DNA of 64,000 nt from Cyclaneusma minus (taxonomy: Eukaryota; Ascomycota; Leotiomycetes; Marthamycetales; Marthamycetaceae), in contig JAKZHN010000005.1 of the NCBI GenBank assembly GCA_037179335.1, forward strand, positions 744,001-808,000, given 5' to 3'. Positions 41,113 to 52,936 of this stretch are shown here, piece after piece. Both the position numbers and the translations under genes were made by a program. The notes below the pieces were generated by a model. It made no database searches. It saw only the letters and a program-made list of their open reading frames with translations, and was not told where the DNA came from. Each line of letters starts with the position of its first letter. Position 1 is the first letter of the stretch.

Positions 41113-42543
41113 AGCAGGGGAGTTTGAGCTCCTGGAAAGACCCAGTGTTTTGGAGGGTTTGCGAAGGGAACAGGAATAGCTGGGATCAGGCCACCAAAGG
41201 AGGAGAGAGTTTCTGTTCATATGCGTAGCATGGGAAGCAAAGGCATAGCAAGGGCGTTCTGGGTCATTATCATGGTTCTGAGTACTACGAAGCCGGGATG
41301 ATTGCGGCATGGATATATGGTCTGGAAAGGAATGCGAGTTTCGAGACCACGGGTACATATGGTCTTGTCTGTACCGCTAGTGCCTCTCACATCAGTCTGC
41401 AAATGTGAGGTCGATGAGGAGGTGAACCGTAATTCTCCCAAGCGTCTCCTCTCTGTCTCCTGTCTCCACAGTGGTGATAGTGAACCCAAGCTCCTGATGG
41501 GATTCTAGATGTCCAGTCCGGGCTTCTAATAGGAGGTCTATGACTGACTTGCTGACTCGTCTCCGCAGCTATCCGTAAGTCATCTCCCTCCCAAAACCCG
41601 GCTGCTGCAGAAGGCAGAAGAAGCAGCCGATTCTGAAAAGCTCTGTGCTGCAGTAATCCAGCGGGCTTGAGAATATGCGTGGATTCATGGAATGGGAATG
41701 AAAACTTGCCCATTACCTAGATATGGAATATTAGAAACCCTCTATGGTACGAAGGGGACGGAACGGAGTCAAGTAGAACACTAGCTGAGACGAGATCAGC
41801 ACTTTCGGACAAGAAGCCTATAGAGACATCCAGTTCTCTTCGACCATACATAGCATTCTACTAAAAGTAAATCCATCGAACATCAGCAGCACAAGCGGCC
41901 TAACTGGCGCAATGGACTGGACCTTCCCTGCTGAGAGTTTAATACCTTTTTTTCTCTCTTTTTCTCTCTTGGAACTTTTTGCGATTTTATATACTATTTT
42001 CTGGTAACGTATACATGTATCTCTGAGTTGAGGCCTCCTTAGCTTTTCCGACACTTGGCCGGCAACAACCAGGTTCAGACAGCCTGCACTTCTCTCTTTC
42101 AATTCCGGGCATGGTTTGCTCACATCACATGTTCCGAGTTGCTCCTTGGGTTTGAGTGGTACACTTGTGCTGGGCAAGGAAATACAAGACTTGGCTTCGG
42201 TTGGTAGAAGTTGCAATCTCCTTAACACGAGCAACACAAATTCATAGGGAAGGTGCCCTCCAGCCTGACCAAGCACGATCTGGTAGCACAGTCTGTTTCT
42301 GTGTCCAGTGCAGTCTTCTCGCTCGGGGCAAAGGTCGAATATTTTTCGTCCAAGAGCCTTACTTCCTCGTCACTGTTCAGAGAGGTATTCTGCGTCTTCG
42401 AAATCTCGATTTGCTGCTTGCAACCCCAGTACCATCACCACATCAGCTCCACAGGACACATAGAATGCAATCCAATCCAGAAACATGATTCTGTCATTAC
42501 CCACCACACAGGAAGGTTCCTGTTTGAACCACTGCTCTCTCTC
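41113..42543. other. Gene-free 1.4 kb
   Basis: 3' flanks of two convergent genes. A pyrimidine-rich run (TTTTTTTCTCTC...) lies near 41950. No coding frame or repeat of note. Confidence 0.5.
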
Positions 42544-44016
42544 CTAAGCCAACCCACTACTCTGCCCATTCCAAATCCCCCTCTCCTTTCTCTTCACAAA
42601 CACATCTCTCAAATTATCCCAAAACCCCAAATCATACAAATTCTCCACATCCGCCAAACCCCGCACTCTCGTCCACTCTCCCGTCCCCATCAAATCCCTC
42701 GCATTCACCGGTGGCGGCCGTCCATCATTCGTCCTCACCAGCACCTGCACACTATCCGCCGGCCAACTCGTCCATTCCTGTCCCGGGCTCCCTGCTGCTT
42801 CCACTTTTCTTTTCCACACTCCTCTGTGTCGCATTTCGTGTTTCCAATCTGACCATTTTAAGCTTTCGTTGGTAGTGGTGCCGGCCCAGACTAGATAGAT
42901 GTGGTATGCGAAGAGTCCGAAGACGAGCGGGAAGGTGAAGAGTGCGAGGAGCGAGGAGCAGCCGATGCCGACGTTTCGTTGGATGGCGTAGCCCCAGAGT
43001 CGGAACCAGTCGGACCAGGAGAGGCCGGAGCCGAAGAATGTCCATTCGGGGAGCTCGAGGGCGAGCAAGGAGGTGAGGATGGAGAAACCGAGATAGGTGC
43101 CGTAAAACAGGAGGAGTGCGGTGGTGCCGAGGAGTAGGATGAAGTAGTGTTGGTTGTTGTAGCCGACGCAGGCGTTGATGAAGATGCAGTGATGGTCGGC
43201 GCGGGCGATGCAGGATTTGCAGATGCTGCAGTGCTTGGAGCGGGGGGGCTTGAGGAAGTGACAGGTTTTGCAGGTAGCGCCGGGGTAGAAGAGTGTGTTG
43301 TCGTAGGGATAGAGGGTCATGTGGAACGCGTGGTTGGAGGACGTTATGTGGCTGGGGGTGGAGGCGGCTAGGTAGAGGAAGAGATAGGGGAGAGGGACGA
43401 TCAGAAACACGAGGGCCTTGGTGGTGAAGGTCATGTGAGGCCAGGCTGGTGGGAGGAAGAGGCACTCGGGAACGAACATCAGGAGGATGAAGAAGATCTG
43501 GCAGAGTTAGTCCTGGTCTCTAGTAAATGTTGGAGATCGTAGACATGACTGAAGATTTTCATGGAACAGATTTCGTGGATATATAAGGGGTTGGGTCTGG
43601 AGATAGATCATGACTAGTTTGTGACAGTATAAATGAAAATAGATGAGGATGGGCGAATACCGTCACAACGAAAGTAGGGCGCTCTACCATAACAGTGGGA
43701 TGTCGGTCATTCCACATGAACCTGCCCCATCTTGCAACTGATGAAGACAACCGCCCCTGAGTAAGACGTTGATCGAGCCATCGCAAAGCCCGAGGAAACC
43801 GAACTGACAACAACCGGTTCAAAGCACCAATTGGAGTGTTCCTGGTAAATGTATGTCAGTCTCTTATCAAGTCTAGGCGAAAGTCCAAATCCGAGGAACC
43901 CGGAAAATTTCAGAATTGAATGCTCACCGCAAAGCAGGCAGCCTGCCAAAGAAAACAACGAAGGTGAAGAAGGACACGCCGAGGATGAAAATTGCCGCAG
44001 TCTTCACGACCCCCAT
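42544..44016 (-). CDS. swf1: DHHC palmitoyltransferase, Swf1-like
   Basis: Membrane S-acyltransferase; Swf1 in yeast palmitoylates SNAREs and other single-span proteins near the membrane. Exons 44016-43928, 43841-43661 and 43497-42544 give 407 aa. The N-terminal helix (VVKTAAIFILGVSFFTFVVF) is TM1. Two more helices follow in exon 3, then the cysteine-rich domain CKTCHFLKPPRSKHCSICKS with DHHC at residues 191-194 (ADHHCIFINACVGYNNQHYF). Two further membrane segments come next (HYFILLLGTTALLLFYGTYL; CSSLLALFTFPLVFGLFAYH), and a TTNE motif after the last one, close to the family's TTxE. The long cytosolic tail is typical. Its early exons are easy to miss because intron 2 is ~163 nt. Divergent from the Nudix gene. 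Confidence 0.9.
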
Positions 44017-44722
44017 CGCGCCGTGTCCTCGGTTTTGCCTCGTAATTCCCAAAACAATTGTTTAGGCGAACTGGGAGCAATTATCAGCATTCTAGTTTCC
44101 AATGCATGGCTGGAAAATGAAAAAATACACCGAAACAGCGCGATCCCGAGAGCTCAATGCGCAAGCTGAGGTGGGAGCTGAAAGCCGGAGACTCGGCAGC
44201 CGAGGCCGATGAAAATCCGCTTGCTAAGCTCACGTGACTGCGCCTGAAACGTCGAGGCCGTGCTTGATTTCCACCACTATCGTGCGGGGTTGCTTGGTGG
44301 TTGGAAAGATGGTCCCGGTCTGAAAGCTGGGCCTGAGGGATAGTAGTTCAAACAGCAGTACTGGAACTACGTCGACCACGTTGATTGTGAGGCTTGCACA
44401 GCCGATGCAACGGATCTTCGCTATCCAACCGTCCTGCAATTTCGGCCGCTTCTCTTTCCCGCTGCCTCATTACTGGCCATACTGTCACGTTGGTCACGCT
44501 GTTGCCGCTCGACAGGGTTGAAGAAGGTCGTGCCAGAAGAGACCGTAGAGTCATCCTGACGCCTCAACACCTTGATTCGTCTCGAGTCCTCGACCCAAAT
44601 CGCGAGTATCAACCCTCCAGTCCGGTAGGTCTAGGCAGCAGTAGAAGAGCTGCTCACTCAAGTTATATAAACTGGTCTTCAAAACCACTTCTTGTCGATA
44701 AGTTCCGCCGCTGGTCTCCACA
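44017..44722. promoter_or_regulatory. Divergent promoter region, swf1 / Nudix gene
   Basis: About 700 bp between two divergent start codons. TTATATAAACTGG at about 44661 is a possible TATA box 60 bp before the Nudix ATG. Confidence 0.45.
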
Positions 44723-45596
44723 ATGATGCATAGAAGCTCAAGCTTGCTTATTCCTGACGCCGACACGTCCCAGAAACCAGCCTTCGAAGCCCCACCACCA
44801 ACTTCGAACATGGCACCCACCGCCCCCATCTCCGCCTCCTCCTTCGACTCATCCCCCAAAGAGGTTCTCCCCAACGAATGGTCCTTCGGCCTCATCCCCC
44901 TCCGCCCCCTCCGCCCCACCCCCCTCACCTCCCTCCCGTCCCTCCACCCCAGCAATCTCGAAATCCTCCTCATCCACCAAAAATCCCAATCCCCCCAAAT
45001 CTCCCCCTACTGGTTCTTCCCCAAAGGCCACGCCGAACCTTCCGACAGCAGCCCCATATCCACCGCCATCCGCGAAGTCTTTGAAGAAACCGGATTGGTA
45101 GTTGGACAAGAAAATGTGATATCGGTGTTTGACGAAGAAGGAAAGGATATGGAACTTAAATACTGGAAGAACAATCCGGTGACGGGGGGAGTTAAGGAGG
45201 TGAGGCTTTGGCCGGCGTTGCTGGAGAGGAGGGAGGGGGAGGTGCTGGTGGTGGAGACGAAGGAGGTTGCTGATGCTAAGTGGGTGAGTTGATCTTTTTC
45301 TGGAAATTGTTTGGTGAGTGAGTAGTAGAGGTGGGATGCTGGGAGGTTGTGATGGGACTTTATTGGAGTGTGTGCGGAGACGGCGCGGGTGGTGAGAGGT
45401 GCTGGTAGAGTGGTTTGCTGACGTTTGAAAACTATAGTGCTCGTGGAAGGAGGCGGTTGAATTGGTGGGGCCTGAATGGAAGACGTTGCTGAACAAGGTG
45501 TTCAGGAGTCTTGAGATGTATGGGACGGAAAAGCCCGACACAGCAGATGGTGAAAGGCCAAAGAATGACGAGAAAGACCAGACTACCGGAGAATAA
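44723..45596 (+). CDS. Nudix hydrolase with atypical Nudix box
   Basis: Hydrolase of nucleoside diphosphates linked to another moiety (for example diadenosine or inositol polyphosphates; substrate not determined). Exons 44723-45283 and 45438-45596 give 239 aa. NEWSFGLIPLRPL starts the domain. YWFFPKGHAEP leads into the Nudix box at 102-125, ending AIREVFEETGL. Compared with Gx5Ex7REUxEExGU, the first Glu is Asp and there is one extra residue before RE. The metal-binding REVFEETG part is intact. The first ~45 residues are Ala/Ser/Pro-rich; the second Met at residue 30 (MAPTAP) is an alternative start. Exon 1 is very C-rich on the plus strand. Confidence 0.85.
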
Positions 45597-45910
45597 AGTG
45601 TTGGTTCCCAGTGGCGGCCAGAAGAGACTGGATGCTCCAATGCCACCATCGATCTCGAAAGAGATCAAGCTCATGCATCAGACGGGAAAAGGCTAGAAAC
45701 TGGCAACCGTGGATTCTCAGGTAGTTCTCGTCAACGAGCTGAATTGAGAAGTATTTACAAAGATCCGAGATCCGACTGCCCACCTACCTGCTTATGTGCA
45801 TTATACATACAGATCCATCGTGGGAGCGAGGAGCCTCGCAAGTCTTGACCGCCGATCAAGACCAAGATCAACTATGAACGAGAAGCAGCCATACGGGATC
45901 CCCCCTTCCT
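45597..45910. other. Convergent intergenic spacer
   Basis: 314 bp between the stop codons of the Nudix gene and the GH28 gene. Nothing recognised. Confidence 0.5.
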
Positions 45911-47717
45911 TCAACCAAGAAGCGCACTGTAAGGCGTAGCTCCAGGATAGAAAGTAGTAGGAATCGTCGGAATAGCAATCGACTCCGTAAGAGCAAGCGT
46001 GCTCAGCTGTCCCGGCATCGTAGCAACCGAGTAACCGGACCTATGCGCCTCAAAGTCAGCAAATGCCTCCACCCAAAAACCTCCGTAGAAAAGCCAGTAA
46101 TCGAGCAAAGGGTACTTACGGTGCAGCAGAAATCGTGCTAGTGACAGCAGCACAGCTCACATGACTACTCGAGTCCTTCAAACAAACCCCCGTCCCATAA
46201 GCACTCTGACACTTATACCATTCCGTATCACCAGACTCAGTCCAAATAGCAAAATCCTCAACGATAATACCATCGCAGGGATTTCCGTCAGGACAGATGA
46301 TGTACACAGGACCTCGCTCTGCGCCGTCGGCACAAGTGCCATACCAGTTTGCAAAGGTCATGTCCGTGAACAGCACGCCGTCGCCGTCGGCTTCAGTTTG
46401 TCCGGACCAGTAGCCGTTGATGTCGAGTGAGTAGGCGTTGCCATGACCGATGAAGTTTTCGAAGTGGCAGTTGGAGACGCTGCCGCTGCCGCCGTAGGAT
46501 TTGATCATGAACATTTGGTTGGATGTCCAGGTGTAGATGTTGTTGTAGGTTATGTAAGATATGTCTTTTGTTGGGTAAAATCAGCGGTTTGATCCATGCA
46601 AGCGAGACAGAGCGAATGGTGGGGTTAGGATGACTTACTGGTGTCAGCGCCCAGGGAGCCGATGGCACAACCCCCTGACCAGTTGCAGAAAATGTTTTCG
46701 ACGAGGATGTGGTCTGAGGGGCTCTGAAAATGGTGTCAGTGGCTTCTTGGAGATTTCGAGATTGAAAGACGGCCTACCTTGATGGTCACACATTCGTCCT
46801 TGTTGGAAACTTCGACATCATGGACCCAGACGTTGGTGCCCCAGACGTCTATTCCGTCAAGACCACCTTCATTTCCACCTCGAATGATCATATTGTAGAC
46901 TTCTCCATTGGTAGCAGTGTCGAGCACGAGATGGAATGCACCGGCTAGAGTATATTCAGTCAATTCGAGACCTCAAAACGATGTTGGCTTCGATTACTGA
47001 CCGTCAACCAAGGCTACGTCATGAACTGAAAAGTCTGTGACCGAACTGAGTCGAAGGATTCGAGGACTACAATTCATTGTTAGAAAAGCAAGTATTGCCA
47101 CGGGAACACTCCAAGACGAACCCGTATTCTCCCTCTACGAATCGGTTAGCAGAAGCTGGGATGGTGGATGATGAAGTGACCTACCAGCATGGAAGACGTA
47201 TCCGTAACCCTGAATGGCACCCTTGGACGTCGAACTGAAGAACTCAAAGTCAGTAGTATCAGTGATAGCAATCATGTTCCCACTGGCGGTAGAGCTACAG
47301 AGAACTTCAGCCAGCGTCACTCATAACTTTTAGAACGTCAGAACGATGACTGACCCCGTGCGGTAAATCTGACCATCAAGTTGGATACCGGTGGCTGAAC
47401 CTCCAGTAAGAGTGACAAAGGTCGACATCCCATAGCTTCCAGAAGGAATACTTCCAGCTTGTCAGACGAGTATCCAAATGATCGGAGTCCGAATACTGAC
47501 CCATTCCATTCTCCTTGCAAGCCGCCCAGGCTGAGGCAAGAGGGGGTCCCAGATCCGAAGTCGTACTCGCAACACCGCCATAGTCAAGAACGTTGCACGT
47601 CTTCGATGCAGACTTGGTGCTTGCAGAAGTAGAAGGGCCAACGTCGCCGGACAATTGTGCCGACACGAGGCAGGGAAGGGAAAAGATCGCGAGACTGGAG
47701 GCGATTGAGAGCTTCAT
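45911..47717 (-). CDS. Secreted GH28 rhamnogalacturonase
   Basis: Endo-acting glycoside hydrolase family 28 enzyme that cuts the rhamnogalacturonan I backbone of pectin. Nine exons fit: 47717-47501, 47457-47355, 47294-47185, 47134-47122 (13 nt), 47066-47002, 46944-46778, 46723-46639, 46564-46120 and 46040-45911, giving 444 aa. The N-terminus MKLSIASSLAIFSLPCLVSA is a signal peptide. The mature protein starts QLSGDVGPSTSAST, then CNVLDYGGVAS and PSGSYGMSTFVTLTGG. The parallel beta-helix core has IRGGNEGGLDGIDVWG, the active-site strand VSNKDECVTIK, and NWSGGCAIGSLGADT. FENFIGHGNAYSLDINGYW and the tail IPTIPTTFYPGATPYSALLG match rhamnogalacturonase A. A TATA box lies 70 bp upstream. The 13-nt exon 4 and its GTTCGT donor are the least certain joins. 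Confidence 0.92.
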
Positions 47718-47786
47718 GATGGCCGTCGTCAATCGGCAGATTTTCTATCGGTTAAGCTCATCTCTAGACGAGCAAGCCCTGTCTCT

Positions 47787-47794
47787 ATATAGTG
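47787..47794 (-). promoter_or_regulatory. TATA box of the rhamnogalacturonase gene
   Basis: CTATATAG about 70 bp upstream of the ATG at 47717, reading on the minus strand; a suitable distance for a short 5' UTR. Confidence 0.55.
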
Positions 47795-50056
47795 ACACCG
47801 AGAACATTGATACACGCATCATAAGCTTTACCCACAGGTGCTGCCGCTGCACGATGGTCCGAAAAGTGGACTTTGGCATGAAGCGTGTTGCTTTTGTCTA
47901 GATGACGGATTCACATATAAAGAGGTTGCAGATAGGTCCGCTTCTGTTCCACGAATCGATCGCTTGACAGCCAGCTTGGTGTAACCGCGTCCCTCTCCAT
48001 TGGATACCTGCACGGAACGGAACAGGCACGAGGATCGAGGCACTGGCCGCAGCCATCCGATGTCTGGTGTGGATGCTCAGTAGTCTGGCATACTCTGGGA
48101 CCTGAGATGCCCTGTGGACCGTGCCATGCAGTCGTGGCCTGTGGTGGAGAGAGATCGCCCGATGAGTTTCATTTAGACATTGTTGGGCACAGCCGAAAGG
48201 TCTTGGGGTGTAGCCATGAGATCTTGCCCTTCCAATCGAGAGAATGTGAGCGAAAGGTCGGTACATAAAACTGGCCGCAGAAAGCAGTCTATGAGCCGAA
48301 CTTTGGCTCCTGCTTCGTGGAACTGCAAGCCGACTGCAGCTTCGAAAGTCAAGATCGACAGCTTGGGGAAGTATCTCGCGGTCTGAGTGGTTGGTACTTA
48401 CGAGAGACGTGTTAAAGATTCGCCGCCTCTCTCTGAGAAGTGCTTCACGAACAGAAGGAAAGGAACAAAAATAACAGAACTTCACAGGGACTTTTGCCTA
48501 CAAAAGCGTTCTTCACTTTTTACCGCATCTACCGTGCAGGGCTGTCGTCCTCGCAGCAAGAAGTGGATGTGAAAGCGTCACGGACTCCTGGTACACGATA
48601 TGCATGTACCCGTCCTGTTGGTGGCGATACTTGTGTTGCCATTGGCCTTGGCTGTATGCGGAGCTCAGCTTCCTAACAAATTACAAGATCATCGCGTGAA
48701 ACTATTGCAGACAATCCTGATCCCGAGGCAGGGTAAACTGCTGCTCATCGCCTGGATACAGTAACATCAAATTGCTTGGATTGTTGCAACCGGTTAGGAG
48801 AGACCCAACCGAAGAGACGTCTCAAGAAACATAGCTATGAGGCTCCTGTGATGGGTCCCTACAAATCGGAGCAGGTCAAGCACTTGGCCAAGCTTGCGAT
48901 TGGATGAAACTGACCCTGGTAGAAAAAGGAGACGTCGGTATGTATAAGACCTGGACCCACTGGAATCCGTTCTTGCCCCGGGGAAACAATGCAATGCTTG
49001 TGCGGACAGTCCCAGAATAGCATAAGCAGACAGCTTTGCCCGCCAAGCTCCAAAACAACTCAGCAAGTGATTCTGTAAGATCTAGAAAGAGACAGTCTTG
49101 TACTTATCCACTGGGTTCGCGACGAGCATCCTGATAGCCCGCAGTCGAGACCATAAAAGGTACATAGAGCAAATGTATGCATCCATACAGCACGGTATGA
49201 CTGAACAGTAGGGCGACAAGATTCTCCGGCAGAATGCGAGAGCCCGGTAGCATGGGAGACAGCCCAGTGGAGTATGGCATCGTTGCTTGGTTGGTGGTGG
49301 GGAGACGGCCGAGTTTTTCCAGGACGAGAATTCGATCACTTCATCTCTTGGTCCTTCGAGGAGCGTCATGACGCGGTGTTGGGGAGTGACGAGTGCCACG
49401 GTGGAGTTGAGTGGCGGATAAACTCCCTCCTGGGTTGCTTCACCTGACTGCCGCCGAGCCAGCAGTGCTAGGCTAGCCAATACCGGTGAATACACTACAT
49501 TCTTCCGAGTCCACCGAATGGCTCAAGATGCAGGGGTGGAGGTCGATATGCCTGGCTTCGACGTTTTCTCTGCTGTGGAGTCGTCTTGCCTTGGAGCTGG
49601 ACACTGGTCGCTGGACCACAGATCAAGAGCCAGTGCGCTGGAACGCGCCATCTGAGGCTAAGGAAAGCCTGGAAGGCAGGCCATGGTAGTAGAGCCGTAG
49701 AAAGTCGAAGCCTGGGTATGGCGATCTATTTGTCGAGCTACGCGGTCGGTCTGAGATGGATCAATGTCGTACAACTGTGCCAAGCAAAAAGGTAGATGTG
49801 GCTGTGACATGTGGCTCTGCTGCTGGTGTGGCTCGTGAAAAACTGCTTGGGCCTCATGCGGCCCTCAGCTTCGTGCAGCTCAGCCTGGCGGCATCGAACA
49901 TTTTCTCATCGCGACGACGACGGGCATAACGCGTCTTCACGATCTCTTACCCAACGGACTGAAGACTGCCGCTGCCCTCTGGAATTCTGGGCCAGTCTCA
50001 AATACGCCAATAGAAGACTCTTCCGACCAACAACAATCCACTTGAGAGCTCTCAAG
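47795..50056. other. Gene-free 2.3 kb
   Basis: No gene supported. Frames such as 47898-48485 and 49082-49495 (minus) lack ATG starts or recognisable domains. It should contain the upstream region of the rhamnogalacturonase gene on the left and the CCT5 promoter on the right. Confidence 0.5.
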
Positions 50057-51929
50057 ATGGCTATGAGTACGTCTCAGACAACCCTTGGCCTTGCATTTTG
50101 AGCAGAGCTAATTTGTCGCCATGTAGATCTTGACATGTCACAGGGTATGCTGAGGCCCCTAGATCGGGTTCGAAACTACAGGTTCTGACAAAGTGCTAGC
50201 TTCGGTGGTGAAGGATGAGCAGGGCCGACCGTTCATCGTAGTGAGAGAGTATGGAATTCCCTTGGATCTCCTGCCACAGTCTCCAAATGCTAATCTGGAC
50301 CTCTAGTCAGGGCAAGAAGAAGAGACAGCATGGGAACGATGCTGTGAAGTCCCACATCCTGGCAGCTCGAACCGTTGCAAACATCGTCAAGACATCGCTG
50401 GGCCCCCGAGGACTTGACAAGATCCTGATCTCCCCCGATGGAGACATCACAGTTACCAACGATGGCGCCACCATCCTGAGCTCGATGGAAATCTCGAATC
50501 ACATTGCGAAGCTTCTGGTCGAGCTGTCGAGGTCCCAAGACGACGAAATCGGTGATGGTACAACGGGTGTGGTGGTGTTGGCTGGTGCTTTGTTGGAGCA
50601 AGCTGCGGAACTCATCGACAAGGGAATCCACCCCATCCGGATAGCAGATGGCTACGATCAGGCTTGCGAGATTGCTGTGGCACAGTTGGACAAGATCGCC
50701 GACACCATCGAGTTCACAAGGGAGAAGACGGAGAACCTGGTCAAGGTCGCAAGGACTAGCTTGGGCAGTAAGATCGTTTCGAAAGCTCACGATCAGTTCG
50801 CCAACATTGCTGTCGATGCGGTCATGTCGGTTGCCGACCTCGAGCGAAAGGATGTTGACTTCGAGCTGATCAAGGTCGATGGCAAAGTGGGAGGATCTCT
50901 GGAGGATTCGTTGCTCGTGAAGGGCGTGATTGTGGACAAGGATTTCTCTCACCCACAGATGCCCTCCGAGGTCCGCGACGCCAAGCTTGCAATTCTCACA
51001 TGTGCATTTGAACCGCCCAAGCCAAAGACCAAGCATCATCTTGATATCACCAGTATCGAAGAGTTCAAGCGCTTACAAACTTACGAGAAGGAGAAGTTCG
51101 CCGAGATGGTACAACAGATCAAGGACACTGGCGCCAACCTCGTTATCTGTCAGTGGGGATTCGATGACGAGGCCAACCACTTGTTGCTCCAGAACCAGCT
51201 TCCTGCAGTAAGATGGGTGGGTGGTCCCGAGATCGAGTTGATCGCCATCGCCACAAACGGAAGGATCGTGCCGAGATTCGAGGACCTGTCAGCAGAGAAG
51301 CTTGGTACCGCGGGCATTGTGCGGGAGATGACCTTTGGTACGACTCGGGAGAAGATGCTTGTCATTGAGGAGTGTGCGAACACTCGGGCAGTCACGGTCT
51401 TTGTCAGGGGTAGCAACAAGATGGTCAGTCCACCATTGCTGTAATGTCTAGGATGCATGCTAATGTGAAGCTACAGATCATCGATGAGGCAAAGCGCTCG
51501 TTACATGATGCTCTCTGTGTTGTCCGAAACCTTGTACGAGACAACCGCGTCGTGTATGGTGGCGGTGCCGCAGAAATTGCCTGCTCTCTTGCAGTCGAGG
51601 AAGCCGCGTCGAGGTCACCAGGTCTGGAGCAATACGCCATGAGAGCATTCTCAGATGCCCTCGATGCAGTTCCCATGGCTCTGGCTGAGAACTCGGGTCT
51701 GTCGCCCATCTCGACGCTGGCCAGCATCAAGAGCCGACAGGTGACGGAGTCCAACAGCCGCCTGGGCGTTGACTGCATGCAGACTGGCAGCAACGACATG
51801 AGGGATGCCTTCGTCATTGACCCGCTGATTGGAAAGAAGCAGCAGTTGATGCTCGCGACCCAGCTCTGTCGGATGGTGTTGAAGATCAACAACGTGATCA
51901 TAGCTGGGAGCGACGAGAACGAATTCTAG
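50057..51929 (+). CDS. cct5: T-complex protein 1 subunit epsilon (CCT5)
   Basis: Subunit of the cytosolic TRiC/CCT chaperonin that folds actin, tubulin and other proteins using ATP. Exons 50057-50066 (10 nt), 50127-50144 (18 nt), 50200-50248, 50307-51423 and 51477-51929 give 548 aa, the usual length. The tiny first exons spell MAMNLDMSQASVVKDEQGRP, which fits the CCT5 N-terminus and joins to FIVVRDQGKKKRQHGNDAVK. Group II chaperonin motifs: TSLGPRGLDKILISPDGDIT, VTNDGATIL, GDGTTGVVVLAGALLE (ATP site), and GGGAAEIACSLAVEEAA in the C-terminal equatorial domain. An ORF-only reading would start wrongly at 50251, inside intron 3. Confidence 0.95.
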
Positions 51930-52936
51930 GTAAATGTACCACAAGTACGTAGAAACAGCTCTTAATTAGATCACTCCTGAGGTTCAAGTCCGAGTGGTTT
52001 CTCCTGTGTATTTTGCGCGATGCTACTGTGTGCCTATACTGCTGCTTTTCGTGGTCTTCGTTCTTCTGCTGGTGTGGTAGTATTCCAGGTTGCGCGTCCC
52101 GTTTGATCAGGAGTCGACGGCGAGTCTTGCTCGTCGACGTCCTTCATTAAGGCTGCTCTGTACCAGGGGCATCATGGCTTTCGAGTCCTGGAGCAATCGC
52201 AGCATCTTCAAACATCAGTTCTCCATTGTGCGCAGTATCAGTTAGCCATGCTCAGATGTCAGTTCTCCGTTGCGCAGTATCAGTTAGGCATCTTCAGACC
52301 TCATGTCACTTCTCCGTTACGCAATATCAGCTGTCATTTGTTGAACCCAATTTCCTTCACATAGTAAGGGGCGTGGACAGGGCAGAAGGCCAGGCCCCAG
52401 GCCGCGTAGCAGGCAGATGGGATCCAAGATGACCAGGCCTTGAATGTTTGCGTACTGGTGAACATCACACATCACCGGCCGGCTATATCACATATCGTTT
52501 CTGCCACTTTTGCACAGCTCCAAGCAAGATCTCACCGCGGGCGGCGCGTTTTTGTCCTTAGCGAGCCACTCAGCTGTTTCCGTCCAGCTCCGCTCGCTAC
52601 ATGTCGTCCTTGTCTCAGCAAACATTTGTCTGCCCCGACCGTGGAGAAACGAGACTAGTGAGGCGAAGCGACGCTAGCTCCGTTCCAAAATGCTTAAATA
52701 TAGTCCAAGGATCTCGCACCTCTTCCTTTTTTCTTTCTCCTTTCATCAACGATCTGCTCTCAAGTCTTCGAACCTGAACAAGCTTCACCTTCAAAGACTT
52801 CAACCACAGATCTCCCCCCACACCAACCACCTCGACCTCCTTCCAGCCCTCGTGCTTCTTACTTGTGAGTCACACTTCACGCACTCTACCTGCGCGCTTC
52901 TGACCTTCACTTCAAGTACTTCAAACATTCCTCGCA
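51930..52936. other. Intergenic region between cct5 and 2EXR gene
   Basis: Holds a three-unit minisatellite (listed separately) and the 2EXR gene promoter; TTAAATATAG at about 52691 is a weak TATA-like candidate. No further gene. Confidence 0.5.
52202..52335. repeat. ~50-bp minisatellite, three units
   Basis: Each unit contains CAGTTCTCCRTTG, CGCAGTATCAGTTAG and CATCTTCAGA-like blocks. Units start near 52202, 52250 and 52299, the last more diverged. Confidence 0.8.

Noticed and set aside
44849..45649. Minus-strand frame of 266 codons opposite the Nudix gene
   Set aside because: It overlaps the recognised Nudix exons and is low-complexity; an antisense shadow.
51975..52005. tRNA T-loop-like GGTTCAAGTCCGAG
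   Set aside because: No acceptor stem or anticodon arm could be drawn around it.
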